A DNA stretch of 64,000 nt from Ichthyosporea sp. XGB-2017a (Eukaryota > Opisthokonta > Ichthyosporea): positions 126,153 to 190,152 of the forward strand of contig PDIM01010316.1 in the NCBI GenBank assembly GCA_002811675.1, written 5' to 3'. The notes beneath the pieces were generated by a model. The model had not been told where the DNA came from, did not search any database, and worked only from the letters and a program-made list of their open reading frames with translations. The position numbers were made by a program, and so were the translations under genes. Positions 1 to 10,756 of the stretch are shown piece after piece; positions within the stretch are counted from its first letter, which is position 1; every line of letters begins with the position of its first letter.

Positions 1-27
1 TTTTTTTTTTTTTTTTTTTTTTTTTTT
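1..27. repeat. Poly(T) run at window edge
   Basis: An uninterrupted T tract of at least 27 bases opens the window. Read on the minus strand it is a poly(A) tract that follows the AATAAA signal (plus positions 31-36) of the CCP1 gene by only three bases. It may be a genomic A-tract, the trace of a retroposed cDNA, or a contig end. The window alone cannot tell which. Confidence 0.8.
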
Positions 28-53
28 GATTTTATTCAAATGGCAAACAGTCG

Positions 54-3000
54 TCACTCGGGCTCGGATTCCGAAGAGGTGGTGTCACTATAGTAGTGTG
101 CCATTCGGGCGTGGTCAAAGCCCACACACTGACTGCTACTGGAGTTGCTGTTCGTTAGGCTATTGTTGTCATTGACAAGCTCAAGGAGGGCCTGAGCGAA
201 ATAGGCTCCCATTTCAGTGAGGTGAAACAGGCCGAAATGGGTGCCCTTGTAGGGGCCTCGGTCTGCGCCACAGTAGGAACTCTCCAGGGTGTAGCTTCGG
301 GTGATGCCCATCTCGGAATAGACTACCACTCGGGCGGTGGATTCTTTGTACTTTTCCACTGCAAAGCGACATGCTTTGAAGGAAAAGGCGGGTGCAATGT
401 CGTTGAGGATTTTTGGAAAGTCCTGTTCGGGGTCGTACAGGGTTGAGGGATTATTGCATCCGTACATAAAGGCCATTTTCTTTCGCGAGTGTCCGTGAAA
501 ATCACAGTAAAAGATTGGAAGCTTTCCTTTGGCTTTGAGATTGAGTAGCAGACATTTTGTGTGATAGACAGTTGGGTGTAGGATGCGGTCGGGGATGATC
601 CATTGTCTGTTTAGATCGCACCCGGCCAACGAGCAGCGGTGATTGCCATTAATGACGCCGTCTGGATTAAGCATTGGGACAATTTTAAAGACGTACAGGC
701 CACATAGTCGTTTGGCGTGTTCCGATGGGCCGAGTAAAAAGTCGAGAAACCCTTTCATGATCCAGCTAGAGTTTGACTCACCCGGGTGCACTCTGGCCGA
801 GATGAAAATATATTTGCGTTCCACCAAGGGGACACTATCGTACGTTGGGTTGTTGCTTCCGGTGGTCGTGTTGCTGCTCGAGCTACCATCCTTGAGGTTA
901 TTATTGCTGCTTGTATTTCGGCTTTTAACGCTGTTGATGGAAGAAAAATTTGAAATGGTCAACACTGGACAATCATTGCCACCCAGCGTGGTGCACAAAC
1001 TCTGTCTCTGCATGCGACTCTGGCCCATTGGGGAGGCTTCGAGAGCACGCAAATGGTCCATGAGGTTTGTGTAGGTGTATGGGTAGTGGTAGGCCAGAAA
1101 ACACTTGTCATTTTCGTATGAGCAAGTGATGGTAAAGGTGGCTGTGAAAAAGGAAGCGTGCCTGTCCCCCTTTAGACTTTTCAGGCTACCACTAGTATCG
1201 TTATTATTATTATCTTCTTCTGTACCCCACCGTCGGTAGTGATTTTTGTAGTAAAGGATACTGGTTCCTGTACGCTGCCACCCAGTCCCTTTGCTTTCAT
1301 TTTCCGTGTGCGAATAAAACACTGGCTGCATGCCAAAGTTGAATTGTGAGTTTGATTTTTCGAGATTGATGATATTGAATTTGTAGGATGTGTGAGCTGT
1401 TGTGTTCGAAATTTGAAAAAAAAACCACTGCAAATGGCAGTCGGTGTTAATGTCGGGGTCCAACAACAAGTCGTACTCGTTTTCCCCGACCAAAATGGCC
1501 TGCCTTAGATTGCCGCTTTCGAACCGCGACTCAAAGTGGAGCAAATTTGTGTTGCAGTTGCAGCTGGTAAATGGTGTACTTTTGCCGTACTTTTTTTTCT
1601 TCTTTTCCGATGACGACGACAATGTAGACGAGGACGAGGACAGGGATGAGGAAGAGGATGAAAAGTTATTACTTGACAGTTCGGCAAATGGGGGAAGTTT
1701 TGTTTTGTTGTTGGCGGCTCCTGCAAACTCGCACTTGCCAGGGGCCGTTTTGTGGACGTCGTAGACAACGAGAGCCTCGAATTTATCCTTTGAGACGATT
1801 CTCTCAATTTCGCGAAACCCAATGGTTTTTTGAAGACTTGGAGGTTTTTTGTACAACGGTTCAGCACCGGTTTTGGTGTAGTCGCTGCTTTGGTGAATGG
1901 GAGTGACACTGACAAATGGTGTAACACTTTTTGTGGGAAGATTTTTGGGCTGCTCTCCTATAATGTCTTCTTTTGTTTTGACCCAGTTCCATTCGGGAAA
2001 AAATGTGTCGTACAGCTTGAGCTCCTTTTCGTCCACAATGAGCACAGGTCTCAAATTTTTGACATCGATGCTATAAGACACGCTCTGGTTATTTATAATT
2101 TCAAGATTTTCAATACTTGGGAGATTTGTATCATCCTTTACAGACGAGTCCTGCTCGTCGGAATCTTCTTCGTCACTGGCCCCAGTACATGCAAGCAGTC
2201 GCCGGGCCCCACACGGAATGTCAAACACTCTGGACGGGCCCTTTGGGACAGGGAGCAGCTGCTTTGAGTGGCACTTTTTGATGAGCAAAGCGAGAATGGA
2301 AAAAAGAATGTCCATTTCCGTACCCTCGTTGAGGTTTCTAAATATATTAAAACACACGTTGACCCCCCCTGCTTGGATAAATGCCTTTTTCCCCCTCTCG
2401 TGGGAAACTACCGCTTTGAGGACCACCAGCATGGCCTTTCGCAAATCCACCCACCGCTGGCGCTGATCCTTTTTCGCCCATTCTTTGCTCATGCTCACCA
2501 TTAACTTGACAACCCCCCGCTCTACCACCTGCGAAATGTTCATCCGGGGACCGGATAAATTGGCCATGGCGCTCATGGCATGCAGTAGCGTGTGTGAATG
2601 GGTAGCCGCTAAGCGAATTTCAGAGTGCATACTAATGTACGACGCAAGGGTGGAAATGGCTCCGATTCTCCCCAGGCAAATGGCATTGTTGCCATTGGCT
2701 GAACAAATTTTCATCAACTTCAACGCGGGGGCAAATACTTTTCCATTGTTGAAGTTTTTCTTCAAAATGGATACCAGCACCGGAAGAACCCCATTGAGCC
2801 GGGCTTTGACTGCAATTTTCTTATCCTTGGGTGCAATATCCGCCAGTGTTTGCAGCAAACTGGATGTTAGATTTTCACTTTTTGGCCCCTTTTGCGCAGT
2901 TTTCCCAAGACACTTTAACAATACACGGGACGCCCCACGATTCACCAACACTACCGCCCCTTTCGAGGACCGACTGCTCAATGCATTTACAATGGCCACC

Positions 3001-3245
3001 AATGTTTCACACAAAATCACTTCAGAGGAAAATTCCAGTGCCGTCAACACGAGCGCAATTCCATTGCACTTTTTCGACAAGAGATCTTTGGCCACCCGCT
3101 CCTGATGCAAAATCATATTGAGCAGCTTGGACGCGGCAGCTTTCAAGGGCTCCACACTGTCCTCTTCCAGTTCGGCCAGCACCCGTTCCAGAATTGATGC
3201 AGGCACATTATTTGCAGAAGAAGAAGTAGAAGAAGAAGAAGTCAT
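54..3245 (-). CDS. AGTPBP1: Cytosolic carboxypeptidase CCP1/Nna1-like (tubulin deglutamylase), ARM + M14 domain
   Basis: A 1,063-residue single-exon gene with an ATG start at 3245. Residues about 15-340 are helical ARM-like repeats, as in animal CCP1/AGTPBP1. A linker with a poly-Ser/poly-Lys patch follows, then the CCP-specific beta domain, then a zinc carboxypeptidase of family M14. Visible zinc ligands are H820 and E823 (HPGE) and H917 (DFHGH). The catalytic glutamate is E988 (YTLESSY). Family members shorten glutamate chains on tubulin and other proteins in the cytosol, which matters mainly for cilia and stable microtubules. Length is close to human CCP1 (about 1,200). The tail is short and acidic. 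The start lies 214 bases from the divergent IMMP1L start. AATAAA lies 17 bases past the stop. Identification as a CCP is firm; assignment to CCP1 rests on the ARM N terminus. Confidence 0.93.
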   Translation of the reverse strand: MTSSSSTSSSANNVPASILERVLAELEEDSVEPLKAAASKLLNMILHQERVAKDLLSKKCNGIALVLTALEFSSEVILCETLVAIVNALSSRSSKGAVVLVNRGASRVLLKCLGKTAQKGPKSENLTSSLLQTLADIAPKDKKIAVKARLNGVLPVLVSILKKNFNNGKVFAPALKLMKICSANGNNAICLGRIGAISTLASYISMHSEIRLAATHSHTLLHAMSAMANLSGPRMNISQVVERGVVKLMVSMSKEWAKKDQRQRWVDLRKAMLVVLKAVVSHERGKKAFIQAGGVNVCFNIFRNLNEGTEMDILFSILALLIKKCHSKQLLPVPKGPSRVFDIPCGARRLLACTGASDEEDSDEQDSSVKDDTNLPSIENLEIINNQSVSYSIDVKNLRPVLIVDEKELKLYDTFFPEWNWVKTKEDIIGEQPKNLPTKSVTPFVSVTPIHQSSDYTKTGAEPLYKKPPSLQKTIGFREIERIVSKDKFEALVVYDVHKTAPGKCEFAGAANNKTKLPPFAELSSNNFSSSSSSLSSSSSTLSSSSEKKKKKYGKSTPFTSCNCNTNLLHFESRFESGNLRQAILVGENEYDLLLDPDINTDCHLQWFFFQISNTTAHTSYKFNIINLEKSNSQFNFGMQPVFYSHTENESKGTGWQRTGTSILYYKNHYRRWGTEEDNNNNDTSGSLKSLKGDRHASFFTATFTITCSYENDKCFLAYHYPYTYTNLMDHLRALEASPMGQSRMQRQSLCTTLGGNDCPVLTISNFSSINSVKSRNTSSNNNLKDGSSSSNTTTGSNNPTYDSVPLVERKYIFISARVHPGESNSSWIMKGFLDFLLGPSEHAKRLCGLYVFKIVPMLNPDGVINGNHRCSLAGCDLNRQWIIPDRILHPTVYHTKCLLLNLKAKGKLPIFYCDFHGHSRKKMAFMYGCNNPSTLYDPEQDFPKILNDIAPAFSFKACRFAVEKYKESTARVVVYSEMGITRSYTLESSYCGADRGPYKGTHFGLFHLTEMGAYFAQALLELVNDNNSLTNSNSSSSQCVGFDHARMAHYYSDTTSSESEPE

Positions 3246-3459
3246 GATTGAAGAAGATTCTGAAGACCAAAAAACAGAAAAAGAAAAAGGAAAAAGAAAA
3301 GATGAAATAAAGATATATCAAGAGATTTATAAATTGGGAGGGTTACGCTCCAGAGTGTCTTTCCAGGTCGTCATGGAAATATTATGGTGTGCATATTTGT
3401 GGCCTCCCTCCGAGGAGACTATCAATGATGTGTTGCTGTTGTATTTTATTTGCTGTATC
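3246..3459. promoter_or_regulatory. Shared divergent promoter, CCP1 / IMMP1L
   Basis: The 214-base interval between the CCP1 start (minus strand) and the chosen IMMP1L start (plus strand) must hold both promoters and 5' leaders. It is rich in purine runs near CCP1 (AGAAAAAGAAAAAGG-like). I see no clear TATA box. If IMMP1L starts at the upstream in-frame ATG at 3373, the interval shrinks to about 127 bases. Confidence 0.4.
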
Positions 3460-4022
3460 ATGGTGTGGAAGAAGATTCTCATGGGAATCAACATTGGCTG
3501 TGGGTGCCATCTATTCCATACTCATGTAGGTCACCTCACAAAGGTAAGAAATTTGATCCCCCTTTTTCTCTTTCTTTCTCGCGAGATTATTAAGCCCCCT
3601 ATTATAGTGTGTAGGTCCTTCCATGACTCCAACAATCAATGCAAATGGGGACGTTGTCGTGGTAGATTGCTTATCTGTTCGAAGGCACTCTTTGCAAAAA
3701 GGAAATGTTGTAATTGCAAAATCAATGTCCGACCCAAACGTTTCCGTTTGCAAAAGAATCGCGGGCATGGTAAGCATGTTTGTTATCATCAGCATTGTTG
3801 TCATTTCTGCGTACTAATTGCTTTCATTTTCAGCCAGGGGATCTTGTTCGCAAAAATGGCGCCTTTTCTGAATATGTAAAGGTGCCAAGGGGCCATGTAT
3901 GGCTGCTGGGCGATAATCAATCAAACTCAACAGACAGTAGAGTGTACGGTCCCGTCCCATACGCCATGATTACAGGCCGTGTCATCGCGAGAATATGGCC
4001 CACCGCAAACCGAATCATTTAA
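3460..4022 (+). CDS. IMMP1L: Mitochondrial inner membrane protease subunit 1 (signal peptidase I family)
   Basis: Three exons: 3460-3543, 3608-3769 and 3834-4022, with 64-base GT-AG introns, giving about 144 residues. The protein is an S26 serine/lysine protease of the Imp1 type, which removes sorting signals on the outer face of the mitochondrial inner membrane. The catalytic serine is S33 in GPSM, which spans the exon 1/2 join region, and the general base is K77 in CKRI. The C-terminal box [18 protein letters not shown] followed by YGPVPY is diagnostic. N-terminal hydrophobic residues before GPSM match the membrane anchor. An alternative in-frame ATG at 3373 would add 29 residues; I chose 3460 because it puts GPSM near the position seen in human IMMP1L. 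AATAAA at about 4253 may be the poly(A) signal. Confidence 0.88.
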
Positions 4023-4693
4023 TTTCAAATTCAGCTGCACATACAGAGAAAGAGAACATAATGTACAAACAACGTTCGGAGAGAGCAAACCTTCCTCTCA
4101 CTTCATGGTGTTCCTTTCAACAGTCACCAAGCTGAAGTCAACCAAGTTGGATCGGTACATGCCATTGTTATCAATGGCCGATGGAGTTTCTCTCTGTGAA
4201 TTATATCATGACAAAATGTCAGTTGTGATTTTCAGACCTTACTCTGTGCAAAATAAAAGAGCGAGTGTAAATGACTCAGGTCTAAGCTCACTCAGTGTTA
4301 GATAAGTTGACAAAGAAAGGCTTTGTGTGTGTGTGTGTCGTCCCGCTTGTTTGTCTCATCTTTCCTGCTACAGTTTCAATCTTCAACTGCTCATTTTACA
4401 AGCATCAGATGGGGCCGCGCCAACTTCGTTGCATGTATTTGAGCCTTTGAAGTGACAATATATCCGCGGATCGACAGAGTAGTGAAGACTACCAGGGACC
4501 ATCTTTCCCGCCAACTACTTGCGCGCTCTCTCCCTCGTCTTGCATCCAGATCTCTTTTCGTTGAAAATTGGTGTGGGAATAAACAGCGCCTCGTCCAAGA
4601 ACAACAAAAAAGAGTGCGGCCAGCCACAGTGGTGCTTTCTGCTACATATGGAAAAAAAATAGGAGACTCTGGAGATAAAAAAAAAAAAGTAGA

Positions 4694-4722
4694 TTAGCTC
4701 GGTGATAGAGCAATTGACAAAG
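4694..4722 (+). repeat. tRNA-like 5' half (A-box) repeat, copy 1
   Basis: This copy reads TTAGCTCGGTGATAGAGCAA then TTGACAAAG. The first part matches the D-arm and A-box of the nearby tRNA-Cys, which has TTAGCTCAGTGGTAGAGCAA. No anticodon arm or T-arm follows, so this is not a working tRNA. It could be a tRNA-derived repeat or SINE head. Confidence 0.5.
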
Positions 4723-4842
4723 AAGTGAGCTGCCATCTTTTTTCACTGAGATCTCTGTCTGTTTCACTTATAGCTCTCATCCTGCTTGCGTTGCATTCAA
4801 ATATGAAATAATTTGGCCGGTTTTCAACAAGCAAGCGGGTTC

Positions 4843-4888
4843 TTAGCTCGGTGGTAGAGCAATTGACAAAGATGAGCAATTGACAAAG
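4843..4888 (+). repeat. tRNA-like 5' half (A-box) repeat, copy 2
   Basis: A second copy of the D-arm-like sequence, TTAGCTCGGTGGTAGAGCAA then TTGACAAAG at 4843-4871. A 15-base direct repeat of its end, GAGCAATTGACAAAG, lies at 4857-4871 and again at 4874-4888. It lacks a T-arm. It is nearly identical to the copy at 4694, which suggests a dispersed tRNA-derived repeat. Confidence 0.5.
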
Positions 4889-4945
4889 AGGGGGAAGATG
4901 ACATCACACATGTCAAGCTCCAATATCTTGCTCGCAATCAAACTT

Positions 4946-5338
4946 AAGGAAAGGGCTTCCCAAATGCCTTGACAAAAGATGCTTTGACTGATGACGCCGT
5001 TCACTTGTGGAACTCTGACTGTGCCGCATTTTACAGCATGTACGGTAACCATGTCATTGATACCAAATACTATAGATGCTATGTTGACTTGGACGGGCCC
5101 TACACGTTTGCCAGCGAGGAAGAAAAGGAAGCCTTTTCAGTTTCCATGGAGATGACGTATTCAGGTGTAGCATTCGCTTCGCCCAGCAGAGAGATTGCCA
5201 AGACGGCCAAGTCCTTTTCAAAGCAAACAACGTTTAGTGCAGCTCAGTTTCTATTATCAAAATCAATGTCCATGATAATACAATCTTTGATTTCACAAAA
5301 GGGATGTGTGACCCGCCTTGGCCTTGTAAAGTGTAAAT
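4946..5338 (+). pseudogene. MACPF/perforin-like fragment, incomplete
   Basis: About 130 residues in the plus frame resemble the second half of a membrane-attack-complex/perforin domain: an aromatic-rich segment with YSMYGNHVIDTKYY, like the family's FxxxYGTHxI box, and then the region that leads into the second helical cluster. The start of the domain and the downstream parts are not visible here, so it looks like a broken relic and not a whole gene. AATAAA overlaps its end. Family assignment comes from motif resemblance only and is moderate in confidence. Age cannot be judged without relatives. Confidence 0.4.
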
Positions 5339-6358
5339 AAATTTGTTCTACCTGAAGGATCCGTCAATGGGTTCACTGTTCGGGGACTGGGGAGCAGACA
5401 CGAAGCAAAAGATTTGTCCCAGCAAAAAAGTAAGTATGAAAGCCTGGGAGCAAGGTTTCTGTGGAATTCCAAAATCCAAGTGGCCAGTACAGCGCTACTT
5501 ATAGACGGGCACTTGTAACGCGGGGTAGGGTTTATCTCTCATCATCTCACATCTGTAGCTGGGCAATTTGTTCCAGGATAAAAGGTCTACTGAGCTCGCA
5601 GCTGACAGTAATTATATAAAAAAAAAAGTTCAAAAAAAAAGCATCCAAAGAGAGCCATGCCGAGATCGAATCAGCGACCTATCGAGCTGCAATCGATTGC
5701 TCTACCACTGAGCTAATGACTCTTCTGCTTGGTGAGAAAGGCTAAATATTGCACTATTTGTAGCCGACGGAAATCTAAATGAAACGAGCTGCGAAACAGA
5801 TAAAAAACACACCGATGAGATGTTTGGCAAAACGGTCGGCCTCAGGAGTCAGGCCTCAACCTTGCGTCAACGCCTCAACAAGTCAACGTGCTGCACACTG
5901 CACCATGGCCAGCCCCTCGCATCAGCCATTTCCTCGGTTGAAACTCACATGAAACACAATTTGGGTTGCAACTTGCAGTGCCGAGGGATTCAGGAAGCAA
6001 AGTAGCCAGTAGCTACATCAACTTTAGGCAGTATGTAGTGCACGAGGGTAGTGCATCAATGGTTTTTCATAAGCATCTTCATCCTTCAGTGGCAGTGTGC
6101 ATCTTTGAAGTGTGCAATATTCATCGTTCAATATTTTACAAGACAAGTTCACCCAGAACCAGCTCGCTCATAATCGACATCAGCCTTGCTTAAGACCTTG
6201 TCACTCAAAAAGAAAGTACGCATCTTTCTCCATGCGCTCCTGATATGCTCTGCCCGCCCGGGACAAGCGAACGACAATGAAAAACAAATGAAAGGGAGAG
6301 AGAGAGAGACAGAGAAAATTTAAATAAAAACACACCATCTTTTGCACTCTCAGTTCTT
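5339..6358. other. Intergenic stretch holding tRNA-Cys
   Basis: Apart from the tRNA-Cys at 5651-5722, a TAGGGTTTA motif at 5526-5534 and a short GA repeat near 6297-6310, I see nothing that looks like a gene. Small open frames here show no domain or codon pattern. Confidence 0.6.
5651..5722 (-). tRNA. tRNA-Cys (anticodon GCA)
   Basis: A 72-base cloverleaf without an intron. The acceptor stem GAGTCAT pairs with ATGGCTC (one G-T). The D arm is GCTC-AGTGGTA-GAGC. The anticodon stem ATCGA/TCGAT encloses the loop TTGCAGC, giving anticodon GCA. The T arm is GCTGA-TTCGATC-TCGGC. The discriminator base is T, as is universal for cysteine tRNAs, which supports the isotype call. CCA is not encoded, as expected for a nuclear gene. 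A- and B-box sequences are intact, so the gene should be transcribed by RNA polymerase III. Confidence 0.93.
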
Positions 6359-7554
6359 TTATTCACCAAAATGTTCAAAATGCAGGGCCTCTGCCTTTTC
6401 TTTTAGTTGAAACATTTCCCACTGGATGACATCGGTAACCAATTTTCGTATGGAGGTAACCTCATCTGCCCTTTCCCCGGACTCTGTAGTCCATCGAAAC
6501 TTTTTTGCTTCTTCCTCTGAGAGCAGAACCGACAAGTCTATGGGATTGCCCACTACAATGGTTAGATTTTCCCATAGTTTGGGTACTACGCACCCAGGAG
6601 GTAGCACCTTTTCCATCCCGATATGCCACCATGGAATAATGATGGGCACCCTTTCTGCCTCCATAACCATCCTTCCAATTCCCCACTTGAGACGGGCATA
6701 GTGCCTGCCCAGAACAATCATTGCTTCAGGAAACACATGAACAAACTCTCCTTCATTGAGCTACAAAACAAAAACAAAAAAATAAAAATGAGTCAACCAG
6801 AACCAGAAATCATAAAGAGCTGGGTTTTTTTCTTTTCCAAAGTACCTTTTCAATACCAAAGTCAATGCCCCTTTGGTACACCCCATCACCCCGCCTGGTT
6901 GGAATCACTTTACCCCCCGCCACAAAGTAATTTACACATTTTTGAGGAAAAGCAATCTCCTCTGCAGCAAACGAATAGCGCACATGGTCTGGGTAGGGCC
7001 CAGGTTTCATTTGCATGCACCGATCAATAAAAGTTCCCCAAAGAAGTGGATCGTCCAAGCACGAATGATGATTGCATGCCGTCAGCAGTGGTTGCCCCTC
7101 TTTCCGGTAGCACACATATTCACACAGGGTGTCCAGATTGTGTGTGCGCACGTTGGCAAAGTATTTGAGAAATTTGATGGAATTCCAAGACGCAAGGCTG
7201 CAGCAGAAATTCTGCCACTTGCTCCATCTTCGGCTGTCTTTGTAATTGGCGGGGAATGGCCAGTCAATGGGATCCTTTTCTTTCACGGCTGGGAACTCAA
7301 TGCTCGATTTTCCAATCCGATTATTCATTTCTTTGGAAATTTCATCATAATCAAAGTCTTTCTAAAAAAAAAAAAGAAAGAAAACAAAAACAACGGAATA
7401 TACATAAGTCTCTAGTTTTCCAAAACAAATCAAGGCCATGTAAATAACGCACCATTGAGATTTGCTTCACTGGTAGCACTTTGCTACTACAGCAGCGTTT
7501 CCAAAGTCTGCAGCATTGGTGCTGCTGTAGATTGACACCACGGAGGCTATACAT
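6359..7554 (-). CDS. TAFAZZIN: Tafazzin-like cardiolipin acyltransferase
   Basis: Three exons on the minus strand (7453-7554, 6846-7361, 6359-6760) give 339 residues. The introns are 91 and 85 bases. The acyltransferase HX4D motif is present as NHHSCLDDP, followed by LLWG, and later GVYQRGIDFGIEK, the FPEA box and LKWGIGR, all characteristic of tafazzin over other LPLAT members. Tafazzin moves acyl chains between phospholipids to remodel cardiolipin in mitochondrial membranes. The N terminus (exon 1) is basic and Ser/Cys-rich and may help targeting. The AATAAA signal overlaps the TAA stop, so the 3' UTR is very short. The start lies 158 bases from the divergent VPS11 start. Exon joins were placed by reading-frame continuity and family alignment from memory. 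Confidence 0.9.
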
Positions 7555-7712
7555 CCAATATACCCTTGTTGGTCTATCTATTCTATTAATCTTAACACAC
7601 ACACCTTTTCGTTTTGCTTTTTTTTTCTCCTTCTTATATTACCCTAAAATATAATAATATTCCTGTTGGTTTTGTTTTTCTTAGATTTTCTTTGGTTTTT
7701 TTTTTTTTCGCA
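7555..7712. promoter_or_regulatory. Shared divergent promoter, tafazzin / VPS11
   Basis: Only 158 bases separate the two start codons. The interval is strongly T-rich on the plus strand with runs of T just before the VPS11 ATG. That run is probably part of the leader. No clear TATA box is seen. Confidence 0.4.
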
Positions 7713-10700
7713 ATGGCGATTATTCAGTGGAGAAAGTTTCCGTTTTTCAGTCAGCGAGAGCTGAGTGAAAACTGCTTTAGTGACAATGATCAGGGAGCAA
7801 GTGTAAATCTGGTAAATGTGACCATTACGGCATGTACTAGTGGGCGGGGGTATATTGTGGTTGGGGATGCAGAGGGTATGATTCATGTGGTGAACCGCAA
7901 CGGTGAAGCGAGCAGCTTTCCTGCCTATGATTTGTGTGTGACACACTTGCATCAGTCAAAGCACCACAACATTATGATTAGTGTGGGGGAAGATTCCAAT
8001 AAGGAGTTTGCAGTTTTGAAAATATGGAATAGTGACAAGCTTGACAAAGATGGCTTCCCAACCTGTTCCCGGCCCATGAACATTTCACACAATGGCAAGC
8101 CGGTGGCAGTGGCAACCATTGCGACACTGGATAATCTGTCACAGATTGCTATTGGCTTGGTGAATGGGACTGTTTTGCTGGTGCGAGGAGACTTGTCGCG
8201 TGACCGCTATACCCGGCAAAAGGTAATTCATGAAGACATTCACCCAGTGACGGGGCTGGGATTCTACCGCGACTCGACAAACTTGTTTATCACCACCTCG
8301 GCTGCAGTGTTTTTGTACAACGCAAAAGAAGACACCAAGGACATGCTGCACAACCAAGGGTGTGAGCTGGGCTGCTTTGATATGAGCGACCCGGAACAAG
8401 ATGGGAGCATGATTTTGGGGAGACGCGAAGCCGTGTACTTTTACGGCATCGAGGGAAGAACGTCATGCTGTGCCTTTGATGGACCAAAAGCAAAGCTGCA
8501 CTGGTTTCGCAATTATCTGCTTGTGGTAGGAAAGAGTAGTGCCGCTGGAAATGCAGCCGCACAGAAACTCACCCTGGGCGGAATGAACAAAAATGGAGAA
8601 CGGGATGTCAATTCAATTACAATCTATGACATTAAAAATAGATTCATTGCATTTTCAGCGGTATTGTCCGATGTCATTGATGTCGTGTCCGAATGGGGAT
8701 CCGTCTTTATCATTTGCTCGCAAAGGACAAACAGCTTTATCCAGTTGGAGGAAAAGGATACCCAAACAAAGTTGGACATTTTATTCAAAAAGAATTTGTA
8801 TCCTCTGGCCATTAGTTTGGCAAACAGTCAACATTATGATTATGATAGCATTATTGAAATTTGTACCCAGTACGGGGACCACCTTTACAAGTAAGTGCGT
8901 GCACACAAAAACCCATTTTTACTGTGTTGTTCTTGAGTTTAAACTTTTTTTTGTTTGTTTGTAGTAAGCGTGATTTTGACAATGCCATGGCCCAGTATGT
9001 GAGAACAATTGGGTACCTGGAACCATCTTATGTGATTAGAAAGTTTTTAGACGCCCAAAGGATCCACAATCTAACCTATTATTTGCAAACGCTTCATGCC
9101 AAAAATTTAGCAAACTCAAATCACACTACTCTCCTTTTAAATTGCTATACGAAACTCAAAGATGTTCAAAAACTAGACGAGTTTATCATTTCAAACAAAG
9201 AAAAAACATTTGACGTGGAAACGGCCATAAAGGTATGCCGCCAGGCGGGCTATTGGAAGCATGCTTTGTACCTGTCAAAAAAGTTTTCTCAACATGCCTA
9301 CTATATCAAAATTCAACTCGAAGACGTGCACAATTATACAGACGTACTAGACTACATTTGGACGCTTGATTTTATCGACGCGGAAACTTACATGGGAGAA
9401 TACGGAAAAACTTTGGTAAACAATTTGCCAGAGGAAACGACAAAGCTTCTCATGGAATTGTGCACAGATTATGTCCCGAAAAGCATGGTAACAGACAACG
9501 TGGCCCCAGCTGGTCATACCAACAATGACGAAATCAAGTCTTCTTCAAAGGCACTCTCACCATCGTTTGATTTTCATAGCTTTATGGAATCATTAAAGCT
9601 GCCAAACTTTAAAAAGGAAGACTTTGAGCCTGCCAATATCACGATGAGTAGTAACATTGGCGAGGAAAAGAAACCGCAAACAGCTTCAGTGGTGCGCAGC
9701 TCGGCAGAGCGCTTTATCCATTTATTTGCAGATCAGATTGGCTGGCTCTGCGTTTTTCTGGAATACATTGTGGACAATTTGCCTCCGGATTGTGTGGACA
9801 GCAGAGTGTTCAACACACTGTTGGAGTTGTATCTGAGGCCAGAAGAGAGTGCAGACGCCGCGGAAAAACAAAAGCAAAAGGCCCTTGCTTTGCTGGACAA
9901 TGAGGCTGCCAATTATGATTTGGACCATGCCATGGTTTTGTGCCAAATGTACGACTTTTGCCCTGGAATCCTGTACCTCTACGAAAAGGCAGGAGAATAT
10001 CAGCAAATTATCCAATACTACATGCAAAAGGATGACTACGAAAACATTGCAATTTCGTGTAAGCGATATGGGAGGAGAGATTCACAACTGTGGGTCCAGG
10101 CTCTTTCGTACTTTGCGTCCAATGAGCGCAACTGTACAAAATATATCGCTGAAGTGCTTGGATACATTGAAAAGTTTAACCTCCTCCCACCCTTAATGGT
10201 CATTGAGATTCTTAGCCAAACATCGACAGCCTCTTTGGGACTCATCAAGGACTACATCTCGAGGAAGCTGCAGGAAGAAGAGCAAAATATCGAAGAAGAT
10301 AACCGTATGATTGACTTGAACAAGGCCGAAACTGAAAAGCTGCGCAAAGAAATTCAGGACTTGAAAACAGAACCTGTCATTTTCCAAAAGACAAAGTGCA
10401 GCCTGTGCACAAGCCCACTTGACTTGCCATCTGTCCACTTTTTGTGTATGCATTCCTTTCACCAGCGTTGTCTGGGTGACAATGAGGGAGTTTGTGTCAT
10501 TTGCCAACAAGAAAATCGAAAAATTATGGATATCGTAAAGGCACAAGAAGATAATGCCGCCCACCACGAGTCATTTTTTAAACACTTGGAGGGTTCCGAA
10601 GACGGCTTTGCAGTCATTGCAGACTACTTTGGGAAAGGAGTCTTTAACAAGTTGACTCTAGTTTCGGATGGTCAAGGCATGAACGCTCATAATTACATAA

Positions 10701-10756
10701 GTACTGGTGAAAACCGTCAGACTCTTCTCAGCAATCGTGCTACTGCTGGGTTATAA
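7713..10756 (+). CDS. VPS11: VPS11, core subunit of HOPS/CORVET tethering complexes
   Basis: Two exons, 7713-8890 and 8965-10756, joined by a 74-base intron, encode 989 residues (human about 941). Residues 1-390 form the beta-propeller region. The rest is an alpha-solenoid with the hallmark stretch GYLEPSYVIRKFLDAQRIHN just after the intron. A coiled segment precedes a C-terminal RING-H2 finger (CSLC, then CMHSFHQRC, then CVIC). VPS11 bridges class C Vps proteins on late endosomes and the vacuole or lysosome and drives membrane tethering before SNARE fusion. AATAAA is at 10784-10789. The ATG at 7713 is preceded by a T-rich leader; no in-frame upstream ATG fits the family N terminus. Confidence 0.95.

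Larger units (their letters stand above)
4023..4945. other. Gene-poor stretch after IMMP1L
   Basis: The first 240 bases probably are the IMMP1L 3' UTR, ending near an AATAAA at about 4253. A short GT repeat lies at 4322-4338. Two tRNA-like 5' halves lie at 4694-4722 and 4843-4871 and are listed separately. I see no protein gene; the short open frames have no recognisable motif. Confidence 0.6.

Noticed and set aside
5820-6193. Small overlapping plus frames after tRNA-Cys
   Set aside because: No recognisable motif, no introns that extend them, and no coding-like codon pattern.
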